Source: Micrococcaceae bacterium Sec5.1 (GTDB lineage Bacteria; Actinomycetota; Actinomycetes; Actinomycetales; Micrococcaceae). Taken from it: 64,000 bases of DNA. The stretch's first letter is position 1, and each line of letters begins with the position of its first letter. Under the pieces are notes generated by a model. The model made no database searches. It had not been told where the DNA came from and saw only the letters and a program-made list of their open reading frames with translations. Both the position numbers and the translations under genes were made by a program. This document shows positions 26,733 to 35,772 of this stretch, piece after piece. Location of the stretch: contig CP143430.1 of assembly GCA_039636795.1 (NCBI GenBank), positions 3,906,001 through 3,970,000 of the forward strand, written 5' to 3'.

Positions 26733-27755
26733 ATGACCAATCTTGATACTTCCCCGGCGGAGCAAGTCTGCCCCGCTGCCCCTGAAGGACAAGGCCCGTG
26801 CGTGCAGTTATGGCCTGAGCGTGAAGTTCCCCTGGGCGGAGTCCGGGCCATGAACGTGTTCCGCACGTTGCCCCAGCGCGGCTTGCCCACCGTTGGCGCC
26901 TGGTGCTTCCTGGACAGTTTTGGTCCGGACCGTGTGGCAATGAGCGTTCTCCCCCACCCTCACTGCGGCCTCCAAACCGTGACATGGCCGCTGGAAGGGG
27001 CCGTGCGGCACCGCGACAGCGTGGGAAGCGATGTGGTGGTCAAACCGGGTGAACTGAACATCATGACCGCCGGCCATGGAATCTCCCATTCCGAATTCTC
27101 GGTCCTGCCTGCAGCTACGCTGGCCGGGGCTGATGACGAGATTCCCATGTCGCGGGGACTCCAGTTGTGGGTTGCACTCCCTGACGAACACCGGCACCGC
27201 GAACCCTCCTTCGAGCAACACACCGAGCTTCCAGTGGCTGTTGGCGAGGGCTACACAGCAACCGTGATGGTGGGCGAATTTGCCGGTCAACGCTCCCCGG
27301 CCACAATGTTCAGCCCCATCGTCGGCGCTGACATCACCGGCGCAGGTACACTCCAGCTTCCGCTGCTTCCGGAGTTCGAGCATGCCGTGTTGGTGCTGGA
27401 CGGCCACTTGAACATCGACGGCGAAGACATCGAACCAGGCCCCCTGGCCTACCTCGGCGCCGGCAGGCAGAACCTGATCGTAGAGGCCCGACCGGATACC
27501 CGTTTCATGCTTTTGGGCGGCGAACCGTTCGGGGAAGACCTCTTGATGTGGTGGAACTTCGTGGGACGTACCCATGAGGAAGTGGAAAAAGCGCGTTTGG
27601 AATGGGAAGCCGAAGGCCTGCTCGACGACGACGCTGCCGCCACTTCACGCTTCGGGTTGGTCCAGGGCCACGGTCCAGACGCAGGGCCGGAAGCCGGACG
27701 AATCCCTGCGCCGCCGCTTCCGGGCGTTAAGCTGCGTCCCCGTACCCGAGGCTGA
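26733..27755 (+). CDS. Pirin-family bicupin protein
   Basis: 340 residues. N-terminal cupin with metal ligands H75, H77 (LPHPHCGLQTVTW) and H119, E121 (AGHGISHSE), then the Pirin_C cupin (LVLDGHLNIDGEDI, LLGGEPFGEDLLMWWNFVGRTHEEVEKAR). Bacterial pirins bind Fe or Ni, and some act as quercetin dioxygenases or as partners of metabolic enzymes; which applies here is unknown. Length is slightly above average. ATG 26733 has AGGTG upstream. Confidence 0.93.
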   Translation: MTNLDTSPAEQVCPAAPEGQGPCVQLWPEREVPLGGVRAMNVFRTLPQRGLPTVGAWCFLDSFGPDRVAMSVLPHPHCGLQTVTWPLEGAVRHRDSVGSDVVVKPGELNIMTAGHGISHSEFSVLPAATLAGADDEIPMSRGLQLWVALPDEHRHREPSFEQHTELPVAVGEGYTATVMVGEFAGQRSPATMFSPIVGADITGAGTLQLPLLPEFEHAVLVLDGHLNIDGEDIEPGPLAYLGAGRQNLIVEARPDTRFMLLGGEPFGEDLLMWWNFVGRTHEEVEKARLEWEAEGLLDDDAAATSRFGLVQGHGPDAGPEAGRIPAPPLPGVKLRPRTRG

Positions 27756-27787
27756 GGTCCTCGGGCCCGAGGCTGAAGTTCAAACCG

Positions 27788-28723
27788 CTATGCCCGCTGC
27801 TCGGCCACAAGCATAGGGACGCCGAACACTGGGTCCTGCTGGAGAATCCGGACATCGACGATGCCCTGCTCGGCCAGCCGCGCCTTGAATGATTCCTGCA
27901 GGCGGTGGACGTTCATGCCCAGTCCGCTGCCTAGGATTACGGGACCATCCAAGCCGAGTTGTCGAACGGCCTGTTCGGCCAAGTCAGCCAAGTCCCTGCC
28001 CGCTTGGTCCACCAGACGTGAACTGGTTTCATCACCGGCGTCCGCAGCTTCGACGACGAGCCGCGCTTTTTGTGCCCAATAACGGCGACCCGTTTCCGGG
28101 GAGTGGAACAAGGCGATCAGTTTGCCCGGCTCTTCCACTCCACAGGAGTCCAGCAAGGCACGGCTCAGGGTGTCCGGCTCAAGTCCCTGGTTCATCCGCC
28201 GCAAGCTATGGCGCACGGCTTCGCGGCCCAACCAGTAACCGCTTCCCTCGTCGCCCAGAAGATAACCCCAGCCTCCGGCTCTAGCTTCCTCACCGGCCGC
28301 GTTCCTACCCCACGCGGCAGAACCGGTTCCGGCAATCACGGCGACGCCCGTGCTCGCTCCCCCCGCGGCCAGGAGCAGCCGGGAGTCGTGAACCACAGTG
28401 ATGCGTGCTCCGGGGACGTGTGGAGAGATGAGATCGGCGAGCGCTTGCGCGTCCTCATCGGTATCAATTCCTCCGGCGCCCGCGTAAACCTCGTCGATGT
28501 CACCGCCGCCGATCTTTGCGAAAAGTTCGGCGAGATTTGCCATGGCCTGCTCGCGGCTCACGTTCTGCACATTGGAGCTTCCGGCGCTTTCGTCCCGGAC
28601 GGGAACGCCGTCTTCGAACCTCACACCCCGCGTTTTCGTGCCGCCGATATCCAGCCCGATCACGGTACCGGAGAGTGCCTCCGGGGACGCGTGGGAATGC
28701 ATGGCAGAGTCAAGATTGTTCAC
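27788..28723 (-). CDS. BadF/BadG-type N-acetylglucosamine kinase
   Basis: 311-residue ASKHA-fold sugar kinase. Phosphate-1 GLDIGGTKTRGVRF, phosphate-2 AVIAGTGSAAWGRN, then GWGYLLGDEGSGYWLGREAVR, a signature of the BadF/BcrA family members that phosphorylate N-acetylglucosamine, and adenosine motif GPVILGSGLGMN. It likely feeds GlcNAc or related sugars into metabolism. The start is GTG 28723 with TAGTCT 6 nt upstream (leaderless type); ATG 28702 is an alternative. Confidence 0.88.
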   Translation of the reverse strand: MNNLDSAMHSHASPEALSGTVIGLDIGGTKTRGVRFEDGVPVRDESAGSSNVQNVSREQAMANLAELFAKIGGGDIDEVYAGAGGIDTDEDAQALADLISPHVPGARITVVHDSRLLLAAGGASTGVAVIAGTGSAAWGRNAAGEEARAGGWGYLLGDEGSGYWLGREAVRHSLRRMNQGLEPDTLSRALLDSCGVEEPGKLIALFHSPETGRRYWAQKARLVVEAADAGDETSSRLVDQAGRDLADLAEQAVRQLGLDGPVILGSGLGMNVHRLQESFKARLAEQGIVDVRILQQDPVFGVPMLVAEQRA

Positions 28724-28763
28724 CGTGAAAGACTAGCTTGGAGCGCCCCGAGGAGAAACCGCA

Positions 28764-29789
28764 ATGTCGCATTCCCTGTTTGATACGCCTTTCATTGCAG
28801 CGCCCATGGCTGGTGGAACGTCCACTGCCGCCCTGGTGCAGGCAGTTCAAGTCGGCGGCGGTTTGGGTTTTCTCGCCGCCGGCTATAAAAGCCCCGAGGC
28901 CATGACGGCCGAGATCGCAACTGCGCGTGCAATGGGCATCCGGTTCGGAATGAACGTTTTTGTACCGGATATGGCGCAACTCTCCCCGTCCCCGGCTGTG
29001 CGCGCGAGGCTGGAGGCGTACCGGACGGAACTTGAAGCAGAGGCGGCCCGCTACGGCGTGGCAGTCCCGGCCCTCCGATTTGATGACGACGACGCCTGGC
29101 AGGACAAAATCGACGCGTTGATCGCGGGTCCTGTGGAGTTCGTCAGCTTCGCCTTTGGGCTGCCGGGACGCTCTGTGGTCAAGGCCCTGCAGAAGGCCGG
29201 AACTGCTGTCATCACCAGTGTGACGAGCATTGCCGAGGCCCTTGCCGCCGCGGAGGAAGGCCCGGATGCCCTTGCGGTGCAGCATAGTTCCGCAGGAGCA
29301 CACACGGCGGCGTTCCTCGCCGGCCCAGGAGAAAGCACCACGACGGCGGGTCTCATCGCCCAGGTGCGTACCGCCGTCGACCTTCCGCTGATTGCAGCCG
29401 GCGCGATCAGCCACGGTTCAGCGCTTCGCGAAGTCCTCGCCGCTGGTGCGGCAGCCGCGCAAGTTGGTACGGCGCTGATACGCACGGAGGAAAGCGGAGC
29501 CCGGCAAGCGCATAAAGACGCCCTCGGCGATCCGCGCTATACCGAGACAGCCAGGACCCGGGCCTTTACCGGACGATTCGCCCGTTCGCTGGTCAACGAG
29601 TTCGTTCGAGATCACGCGGACGCGCCAGAGGGTTATCCGGCAATCCATCATCTGACAGCGCCGATCCGGGCAGCAGCATCGGCGGCCGGTGATCCTGAGC
29701 GCCTCAATCTCTGGGCGGGCACCGGTTGGCGATCAGCAAAGGAAGGATCTGCGGAGGATGTTGTCAGGGATTTCCTGAGCGTGCTCTGA
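28764..29789 (+). CDS. Nitronate monooxygenase family flavoprotein
   Basis: 341-residue FMN-binding TIM barrel of the 2-nitropropane-dioxygenase/NMO group. Seen: N-terminal TPFIAAPMAGG, VSFAFGLPG, KAGTAVITSVTSIAEALAA, ALAVQHSSAGAHT, PLIAAGAISHGSALREVLAAGAAAAQVGTALIRTEESGA (FMN phosphate-binding). It oxidises alkyl nitronates such as 3-nitropropionate nitronate, protecting the cell. The start is ATG 28764 with GAGGAG 9 nt upstream. Its 3' end overlaps the convergent lysR gene by 26 bp. Confidence 0.92.
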   Translation: MSHSLFDTPFIAAPMAGGTSTAALVQAVQVGGGLGFLAAGYKSPEAMTAEIATARAMGIRFGMNVFVPDMAQLSPSPAVRARLEAYRTELEAEAARYGVAVPALRFDDDDAWQDKIDALIAGPVEFVSFAFGLPGRSVVKALQKAGTAVITSVTSIAEALAAAEEGPDALAVQHSSAGAHTAAFLAGPGESTTTAGLIAQVRTAVDLPLIAAGAISHGSALREVLAAGAAAAQVGTALIRTEESGARQAHKDALGDPRYTETARTRAFTGRFARSLVNEFVRDHADAPEGYPAIHHLTAPIRAAASAAGDPERLNLWAGTGWRSAKEGSAEDVVRDFLSVL

Positions 29790-30738
29790 CAAGCTCGGCC
29801 AGCAACGCTTCGCCCTCCCTGACCACCAGCTCACGGAAAAGCCTGACGGCGTCGGGTTCGAAGGTGCGCTCCCGCCAAGCCATGCCGATCTGCCGGAAGG
29901 CAAGCTCGGATTCGATGGGAACTTCCACAAGTCCCAACTCGGCCCCCGGCAGGAATTGGCCAGTTCCGGAGCCCGGCCCGGCGGGAGGCAGGATGCTGAA
30001 GCCCAGTCCGGCCGCGACCAGCCCCCGGACAGTGTGGGATTCCTGGACTTCAAAAGCGGTCCGCGGACGGAAACCTGCTTCGCGCAACAACGCTTCACCC
30101 AGAGCCCGGAGGCCGACGCCGGCGGGCAGCGTCACATAGGGCTCGTGGCGCAGCTCGGAGAGGTGCACGCTTGAGCGGCTCGCGAGTGGGTGCCGATAAT
30201 GCAGCACTACGCGCAGCGGCTCCCTGTAGAGAGGCAGGGAGTGGATGCCCCTGCCGTCCGGGGCGATCGGTGCAGTGAGCGCGAAATCTGTATCGCCCCT
30301 GGCCAGTTCGTCCAGGCAGTCGTCACGCGGACCCTGCCGGAGCTCGAAGACCGTATGCGGATGGCGGCCGCGGTACGCGCTGATGAGCAGGGGCAGCGTC
30401 GCTTCCCCAAACGTGTGCTGGAACGAGACCCCGATCCGTCCCCTGACCACGTCCGACTCGTGGCGAACCCTATCCAATCCGGCTTGGAAGTCTTCCAGCG
30501 CCGCTTCGATATAGGGCAGCAATGTTCTTGCCGCTGGAGTCAGGCGGATGCCACGCCCATCATGAACAAGAAGATCCATCCCCACAATCGCGCTTGCCCT
30601 GGCCACTGCACGGCTCACCGTGGACTGGGGAACGCCGAGGAGCTCAGCCGTTTCCGTCATATGCTCCGTCCGGCCCAATTCTGCCAGGACGGGTAGGAGC
30701 GGCAGGAGTTGCACAAGCTGTTGGTGATCCGGTTCCAT
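29764..30738 (-). CDS. LysR-family transcriptional regulator
   Basis: 324 residues. N-terminal winged HTH (LLPVLAELGRTEHMTETAELLGVPQSTVSRAVARASAIVGMDLLVHDGRGIRLTPAA) and a LysR substrate-binding domain (VRGRIGVSFQHTFGEATLPLLISAY onward). It is divergent from the MFS gene at 30847, the classic LTTR arrangement. I chose ATG 30738 because earlier starts (30762 and 30789) run into an inverted repeat that looks like its operator; the exact start is uncertain. Confidence 0.92.
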   Translation of the reverse strand: MEPDHQQLVQLLPLLPVLAELGRTEHMTETAELLGVPQSTVSRAVARASAIVGMDLLVHDGRGIRLTPAARTLLPYIEAALEDFQAGLDRVRHESDVVRGRIGVSFQHTFGEATLPLLISAYRGRHPHTVFELRQGPRDDCLDELARGDTDFALTAPIAPDGRGIHSLPLYREPLRVVLHYRHPLASRSSVHLSELRHEPYVTLPAGVGLRALGEALLREAGFRPRTAFEVQESHTVRGLVAAGLGFSILPPAGPGSGTGQFLPGAELGLVEVPIESELAFRQIGMAWRERTFEPDAVRLFRELVVREGEALLAELVRARSGNP

Positions 30739-30773
30739 GCGCCTGCCGTTCCGCTCCAGCATCAGTACGAAAG

Positions 30774-30810
30774 TCATGCATTCCTGCATGAATCATAAGC
30801 GAATCATGCA
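30774..30810. promoter_or_regulatory. LysR-type operator repeat
   Basis: Perfect inverted repeat TCATGCA-TTCC-TGCATGA (30774-30791) plus a third half-site TCATGCA at 30804-30810, exactly 30 bp after the first (about three helix turns). It lies between lysR and the divergent MFS gene and abuts the MFS -35 box. Confidence 0.6.
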
Positions 30811-30840
30811 TTGGAACGCACAGTCCAGGAAGCCTAGTCT
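30811..30840 (+). promoter_or_regulatory. Promoter of the MFS exporter gene
   Basis: -35 TTGGAA (30811-30816), 18-nt spacer, -10 TAGTCT (30835-30840), then 6 nt to the GTG start. This predicts a leaderless mRNA. The upstream repeat touches the -35 box. Confidence 0.65.
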
Positions 30841-30846
30841 GGGCCA

Positions 30847-32097
30847 GTGACTAAAACAGCTGTGAGCGCTACACCATGGGACGGGCATGCCAAGGGTTCC
30901 CGTGGCTACCGCCGCGTGCTTGCCGCATTGGCCTTGGCCGGCGTGGCTACGTTCGCCCAGCTGTACTCAACCCAGGCGGTCCTGCCACTCATGGCAGCCG
31001 ACCTCCGCATCTCGGCAGCAGAAGCCGCGCTGAGCATCTCCCTGGCCACCGTGGGACTTGCCGTCAGCGTCCTGCCGTGGTCCTTTGTGGCAGACAGGAT
31101 CGGCCGGGTTCGTGCAATGGCCATGGGCATCGGAGCAGCAACAGTGCTGGGGCTGGTTGTTCCGCTGGCACCGACCGTTCCACTGGTCCTCGGACTGCGC
31201 GCTCTTGAAGGCATGGCCCTGGGCGGAATCCCAGCCATAGCCATCGCGTACCTCAACGAAGAAGTCACCAAGATCCACACCGCACTGGCGGCCGGAAGCT
31301 ACGTTGCTGGAACCACGCTCGGCGGACTTGCCGGACGCTTGGTCGCGGGTCCAGTGGGAGAACTGTGGGGGTGGCGGGCAGCTGCGCTGGCAGTGTCCCT
31401 GCTGGCCACCGTCTCCGCGGTCCTGTTCCTGGTGCTGGTACCCAAACAGCGACGCTTCATGCCCGTACCGCCGAAGGGATTCCGCGGAGCCTTGCGCACA
31501 CTGCGAGGCCATTCCACGAATCCCAAGCTGTTCTCCCTTTACCTTCAGGCATTCCTGCTCATGGGCGGATTCGTCGCGGTCTACAACTACCTCGGATTCC
31601 GGCTCCACGGTGAACCATTCGGACTTCCCACCACTCTGGTGAGCCTCATTTTCCTGGCCTATCTGTCCGGAACCGTGAGCTCCCGGTGGGCGGCCGGACT
31701 CACCACGCGCTTTGGGCGGCGCACTGTCCTGCTCTTTGGGATTGCCATGATGATCGCGGGACTCGCCCTCACGTTGGCAGAGAACCTCGTGGCCACGTTG
31801 ATCGGCCTCGTGGTATTTACTGGCGGCTTTTTCGCGGCCCACAGCGTGGGTTCCGGTTGGACCGGTGCCATCGCCACAACAGGCCGCGCCCAAGCGGCAT
31901 CACTCTATAACCTCTCCTACTATCTGGGGTCCAGTGTCATCGGCTGGGCGGGAGGCCTGGCTTTCCAAGCGTTCGGGTGGCCGGCTTTGGCGTGGAGCGT
32001 CATGGGCCTTGCCATTACGACGGCGGTAGTCACCGCCGTCGTACATCGCTCACCGTCAGCGCAAAGCAAGCCGCTTTCGGCACCGGAACCCCTATAA
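30847..32097 (+). CDS. MFS transporter (YnfM-like exporter)
   Basis: 416 residues, about 12 helices. N-terminal family phrase FAQLYSTQAVLPLMAADLRISAAEAALSISLATVGLA and loop motif WSFVADRIGRVRAMAMG (MFS motif A) place it with YnfM/YdeA-like sugar or drug exporters. The divergent LysR protein probably controls it. The substrate cannot be read; the linked nitronate monooxygenase and LysR genes are the only hint. It is followed 9 bp later by the TMEM175-type gene. Confidence 0.9.
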   Translation: MTKTAVSATPWDGHAKGSRGYRRVLAALALAGVATFAQLYSTQAVLPLMAADLRISAAEAALSISLATVGLAVSVLPWSFVADRIGRVRAMAMGIGAATVLGLVVPLAPTVPLVLGLRALEGMALGGIPAIAIAYLNEEVTKIHTALAAGSYVAGTTLGGLAGRLVAGPVGELWGWRAAALAVSLLATVSAVLFLVLVPKQRRFMPVPPKGFRGALRTLRGHSTNPKLFSLYLQAFLLMGGFVAVYNYLGFRLHGEPFGLPTTLVSLIFLAYLSGTVSSRWAAGLTTRFGRRTVLLFGIAMMIAGLALTLAENLVATLIGLVVFTGGFFAAHSVGSGWTGAIATTGRAQAASLYNLSYYLGSSVIGWAGGLAFQAFGWPALAWSVMGLAITTAVVTAVVHRSPSAQSKPLSAPEPL

Positions 32098-32106
32098 TCG
32101 TCAGGC

Positions 32107-32769
32107 ATGACAGAGATCACAAGTTCCCGGGAGCTGTCCTCGCCGGAACGGCTGCAGGCGTTTACCGATGCCGTGGTAGCGATCGCTTTGACGCTGCTGA
32201 TCCTCCCCCTCATGGAGAGCGTTGGTGAACTGGCTGATCATCACGGCACCACAGCCCAGTGGTTCGCCGAGGAGCGGTATCCCCTCCTGGGATTCGTCCT
32301 GAGCTTCGTCCTCATCTCTGTTTTCTGGGTTCACCATCACCGGCTCTTCCGCAACGTCCATCTTGTGGACTCAGTACTCTTGTGGCTGACTATTGCCTGG
32401 ATGTTCACCATCGTGTGGATGCCGGTGGCAACTGCACTGTCAACGCAAATGCATGCAGATTGGGCGCAGCCGCTTGTCTACATAGGCACGCTTTTCGCTA
32501 CGAGTTTCCTGCTGCTGCTGGCCCGCGTCTATCTTCGCTCGCACCCGCACTTGCATGACCTGGACGAGGCGGCCACGAGGTCCGGGATCCAGGCCGGGAC
32601 CATCGTGGCGGCGCTCTTTCTCGCCGCGCTGATCCTGGCTCTCATAGTTCCAGACTTGGGAAACCTGCCATTGCTCCTCATGGTGCTCAGTGAGCCACTC
32701 CAACGGCTCGCCCGGCGTCGGAGCCTCAAGAACAGCGAGCGACAGCCCTTGGACCCAACCCCAAAATAA
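32107..32769 (+). CDS. TMEM175-type (DUF1211) potassium channel subunit
   Basis: 220 residues with six hydrophobic segments. The first helix carries RLQAFTDAVVAIALTLLILPL, a variant (FTD) of the FSD motif of TMEM175 channels; then SVFWVHHHRLFRNVHLVD is typical of the family. Bacterial members form leaky K+ channels as tetramers. TATAAT at 32093-32098 lies 8 nt before the ATG, overlapping the MFS stop codon, so it probably has its own promoter. Confidence 0.85.
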   Translation: MTEITSSRELSSPERLQAFTDAVVAIALTLLILPLMESVGELADHHGTTAQWFAEERYPLLGFVLSFVLISVFWVHHHRLFRNVHLVDSVLLWLTIAWMFTIVWMPVATALSTQMHADWAQPLVYIGTLFATSFLLLLARVYLRSHPHLHDLDEAATRSGIQAGTIVAALFLAALILALIVPDLGNLPLLLMVLSEPLQRLARRRSLKNSERQPLDPTPK

Positions 32770-32883
32770 TCCACGTAGTACCCGCGCCATCACGGACAAA
32801 TATTCGGGAAGTACCATCTGGAACGAATGGTTAGCCAGGATTTCAGTGATTATGATGAATGAAAGGCAATTTCAGGAGGATCC

Positions 32884-33390
32884 GTGAGCAACCCCGCGAA
32901 GAATGTTCGGCCAACGTCAGGCAGCGCCGAGCCGCTGGACGCCATAGATGAACGGATCCTTGCCGCCCTGGTGGAGGACGCCCGCATCTCCAACAAACAG
33001 TTGGCAGAACTCGTGGGAATCGCTCCGTCCACTGCGCTGATGCGGACAAGGGCCCTGTCCGAACGCGGGATCATCGAAGGCTTTGAGGCGATCCTCAGCC
33101 TGCCGGCCATCGGCCGCTCGGTGCAGGCGCTCATTGCCGTCCGTCTCCGCGCCCACGATCGGGACCAGATCGACCGCTTCACCGCACGCGTCCCTAAGCT
33201 GCCCGCAGTGATCTCCACGTTCCACACCACCGGTTCCGTGGACTATCTTCTGCATATTGCAGTCGCCAACACCGACGACCTCCGCAACTGGCTGCTGGAT
33301 AACCTCGCGACTGATCCGGTGGTTGGCCACACGGAGACCACCATGGTCTTCCAGCACATCCCCGGCAATCGCGGTCCGCTCCCCGAGTAG
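32884..33390 (+). CDS. Lrp/AsnC-family regulator
   Basis: 168 residues: N-terminal HTH (LDAIDERILAALVEDARISNKQLAELVGIAPSTALMRTRALSERGII) and C-terminal RAM ligand/oligomer domain (TTGSVDYLLHIAVANTDDLRNWLLDNL). The start is GTG 32884 with AGGAGG 6 nt upstream. It converges on the MFS gene (33397-34632) and ends 6 bp from it; the other side of that MFS gene holds a second Lrp/AsnC regulator. Confidence 0.93.
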   Translation: MSNPAKNVRPTSGSAEPLDAIDERILAALVEDARISNKQLAELVGIAPSTALMRTRALSERGIIEGFEAILSLPAIGRSVQALIAVRLRAHDRDQIDRFTARVPKLPAVISTFHTTGSVDYLLHIAVANTDDLRNWLLDNLATDPVVGHTETTMVFQHIPGNRGPLPE

Positions 33391-33396
33391 CGACTC

Positions 33397-34632
33397 TCAG
33401 GCGCGCCTGGCACCCCGGAGTGACGCCGCGGCAAGCGCCAGCGCTGCAACCCCGCACAGCACGGTAAAACCAACGACGGCGGTCTGCAAGCCAAGTGCCG
33501 AGACCGCCATTCCCAAGCCAATCACCGGAACTGCGCTCCCCAAATAGGTGATGACGTATACCGTGCTGATGACCTGCGCATGCCGGGCTGCCTCGACCTT
33601 CCCGGCAACGTCGTTGAACACCTGACGGAAGGCGATGCCCTGCCCTGCACCCGCAGTGACGCTGGCTGCAGCCAGCAACAACGGACTCGACCAAGCTGCG
33701 GCAGCTCCCACCAGAACTATCGAGATGCCCAACACCGCCAGGGCAACGGGGACCAGGTAGCGTCCGCGTACTCCTACCAGCTGGCTGAGCGCCGAAGCAC
33801 CCAGGGTCACCCCAGCCAGCAGCCCGATAAGGGGTCTGGAATCAGCATGCACCACCGTTGCGAAATATCCGGGAGCCAGCGACAGGCAGAACCCAAAGAC
33901 TGCGAAGCTCAGGAAGCCCACTGCCGATGCCATCCAAAAGGCACTGCGGGCGTGACTGGAAATGGCGGGTTTTCGTGGAGCGAGAACCTTGAACGCCGGC
34001 TTTCCTGCAGCGGGCGCAATCGCGGGCCTTGCCTTGAGTAGCCACAGCGGAATAAGCGTGGCAAGCAGCACCGCGGAGTGGATGTAATAGGGCGTTCGCG
34101 TAGGGTCCGGAAGCAGCGACAGGAGACCACCGATGGCGGGTCCGGCAGCCACGCCACCAGCCGAGGAGAGCAACGTGAAGCGCGAAGCCCAGTCAGGCCG
34201 CTGGGGCAACAGTTCACGCAGGGCTGCGGAACTGGCCCCAGTAGCCAGCCCTACTGCCACGCCTTGGAAGGCCCTGCCGAGGGACAACATGCCAAGACTG
34301 TCCGCATTCGCGAAGATGATGCCGCCCACCAAACCCATGACGACGGCAAGCACCAGTGCCGCCCGCCTCCCAATGTGATCGGACCAGTGCCCCGCCACGA
34401 TGAGAGCCACAACAAGCGCCAGTACGTAGCTGGCAAAGGCCATCGTGACGTCCAAGGAGGACATACCCAGGCTGGCCTGCAGGAGAGGATAGAGAGGTGT
34501 GGCCAAGTTTGCGCCTACAAGCAGCGTGAACATCACTGTGCCGGCCAGGACCAGCCTTGCAGTGGTGGTGGCATCCCAACTCCAGACGCCGGCTTTGGCC
34601 GGACGCATGCGGAGTTCGCTCAAGACAGTCAT
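33397..34632 (-). CDS. MFS transporter
   Basis: 411 residues, about 12 helices, motif A-like GHWSDHIGRRAALVLAVVMG after helix 2. It resembles multidrug or amino-acid efflux MFS proteins; the substrate is unknown. It starts at ATG 34632 and is divergent from the Lrp/AsnC gene at 34802, which most likely regulates it, perhaps exporting an amino acid as Lrp-partner transporters do (inference). Confidence 0.88.
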   Translation of the reverse strand: MTVLSELRMRPAKAGVWSWDATTTARLVLAGTVMFTLLVGANLATPLYPLLQASLGMSSLDVTMAFASYVLALVVALIVAGHWSDHIGRRAALVLAVVMGLVGGIIFANADSLGMLSLGRAFQGVAVGLATGASSAALRELLPQRPDWASRFTLLSSAGGVAAGPAIGGLLSLLPDPTRTPYYIHSAVLLATLIPLWLLKARPAIAPAAGKPAFKVLAPRKPAISSHARSAFWMASAVGFLSFAVFGFCLSLAPGYFATVVHADSRPLIGLLAGVTLGASALSQLVGVRGRYLVPVALAVLGISIVLVGAAAAWSSPLLLAAASVTAGAGQGIAFRQVFNDVAGKVEAARHAQVISTVYVITYLGSAVPVIGLGMAVSALGLQTAVVGFTVLCGVAALALAAASLRGARRA

Positions 34633-34801
34633 TTCCGTGCCTTTGATTCGGGGCTGCGCGCGGGTTCCTTGTGGGATGGGCCGCGCAGCCAGGTTTCGAT
34701 AGCAACAGATTGCCGTAGGACTGCGCTCAGCGAAGCAGGAACGTGGGAAAATTGAGCAAAATACTCAAAGTAGTCTCGTCAAAGTAAGCCGGAGTGACCA
34801 T

Positions 34802-35290
34802 TTGAATACCTTGGACCCTATGGACTTGAAGATCCTGCTGGAACTCATCAAGGACCCCCGCATCCAGATCGCCGAGCTCAGCGATTCCCTCGGCATTGCC
34901 CGCAATACCGCGCAGAGCCGCCTTAAACGGCTGCTCCGGTCCGGGGTCCTCCAGGCAGCAGGCCGCGAAGTGGACCTCGAAAAGGTGGGGTACGACGTCG
35001 TCGCTTTCATCACCATTGAAGTAACGCACCGCGAACTCGACGGCGTCATCGGCGCCTTGCGGCTGATTCCACAGGTGCTGGAAGTCCACGAAATCTCAGG
35101 CCGCGGAGACCTGTGGTGCCGCGTGGTGGCAACGGACACGCACAACCTGCAATCTGCGCTGAGATCCGTCCTTCGTACCAAAGGCGTCATCCGAACGGAA
35201 ACTGTCCTGGCCCTGCACACGCATATCCCCTACCGCACGGAGCCTTTGATGGAAAGGTTGGCCGGTTCCACCAACACGCGGTCAGCATGA
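34802..35290 (+). CDS. Lrp/AsnC-family regulator
   Basis: 162 residues with HTH (MDLKILLELIKDPRIQIAELSDSLGIARNTAQSRLKRLLRSGVL) and RAM domain (EISGRGDLWCRVVATDTHNLQSALRSVL). The start is TTG 34802 because GGAG lies 7 nt upstream; ATG 34820 has no SD. Divergent from the MFS gene across a 169-bp intergenic region that should hold its operator. Confidence 0.92.
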   Translation: MNTLDPMDLKILLELIKDPRIQIAELSDSLGIARNTAQSRLKRLLRSGVLQAAGREVDLEKVGYDVVAFITIEVTHRELDGVIGALRLIPQVLEVHEISGRGDLWCRVVATDTHNLQSALRSVLRTKGVIRTETVLALHTHIPYRTEPLMERLAGSTNTRSA

Positions 35291-35337
35291 GCGTTTGAAC
35301 GCGGTTCCAGGCGTCTCACCCGATTAGGCTTTTGACC

Positions 35338-35763
35338 ATGGATTGGCTCTCACACATATTGCAGATCAACTGGCTCGCTGTCCTCCTGGCTTTCATTTCA
35401 AGCATGGTGATCGGGTTCGTTTGGTACATGCCAGCCGTCCTGGGGCGCCGGTGGATGCAAGCGATCGGCAAAACCGAAGAGGACCTTAAGAACATCGATG
35501 GTGGCGCGGGCATCTGGATTCCCATGATGCTTGCCGCGGCGCTCACCAGCATTCTGCTGGCCATCCTGATCAGTGCCCTGGAGCTCAACACTTTCCTTGC
35601 CGGCGGCCTCTTCGCCCTGATCCTGGCTTTGGTGTTCCGTGCCGGAGGACATGTCATCCACAATGGTTTCGCGGGGCGTCCCTCTGAGGTGACCGTTATT
35701 GATGCGGGGCACGACATCCTCGCCATGACCATTGCCGGCGCCATCATCGGTGCCATGCAGTAG
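35338..35763 (+). CDS. DUF1761 membrane protein
   Basis: 141 residues with four hydrophobic helices. Seen: INWLAVLLAFISSMVIGFVWYMPAVLGRRWMQAIGKTEEDL at the N-terminus and a central NTFLAGGLFALILALVFRAGGHVIHNGF, the DUF1761 pattern. Function unknown. The start is ATG 35338; TAGGCT lies 7 nt upstream and no SD is seen, so leaderless initiation is likely. Its stop codon TAG forms part of the corA -10 box. Confidence 0.8.
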   Translation: MDWLSHILQINWLAVLLAFISSMVIGFVWYMPAVLGRRWMQAIGKTEEDLKNIDGGAGIWIPMMLAAALTSILLAILISALELNTFLAGGLFALILALVFRAGGHVIHNGFAGRPSEVTVIDAGHDILAMTIAGAIIGAMQ

Positions 35764-35772
35764 CGTTCACTC

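Noticed and set aside
32017..32042. Hairpin similar in sequence to the OpuC operon terminator
   Set aside because: It lies inside the MFS coding sequence (TTAVVTAVV codons), 55 bp before the stop, with no U-run; likely chance.
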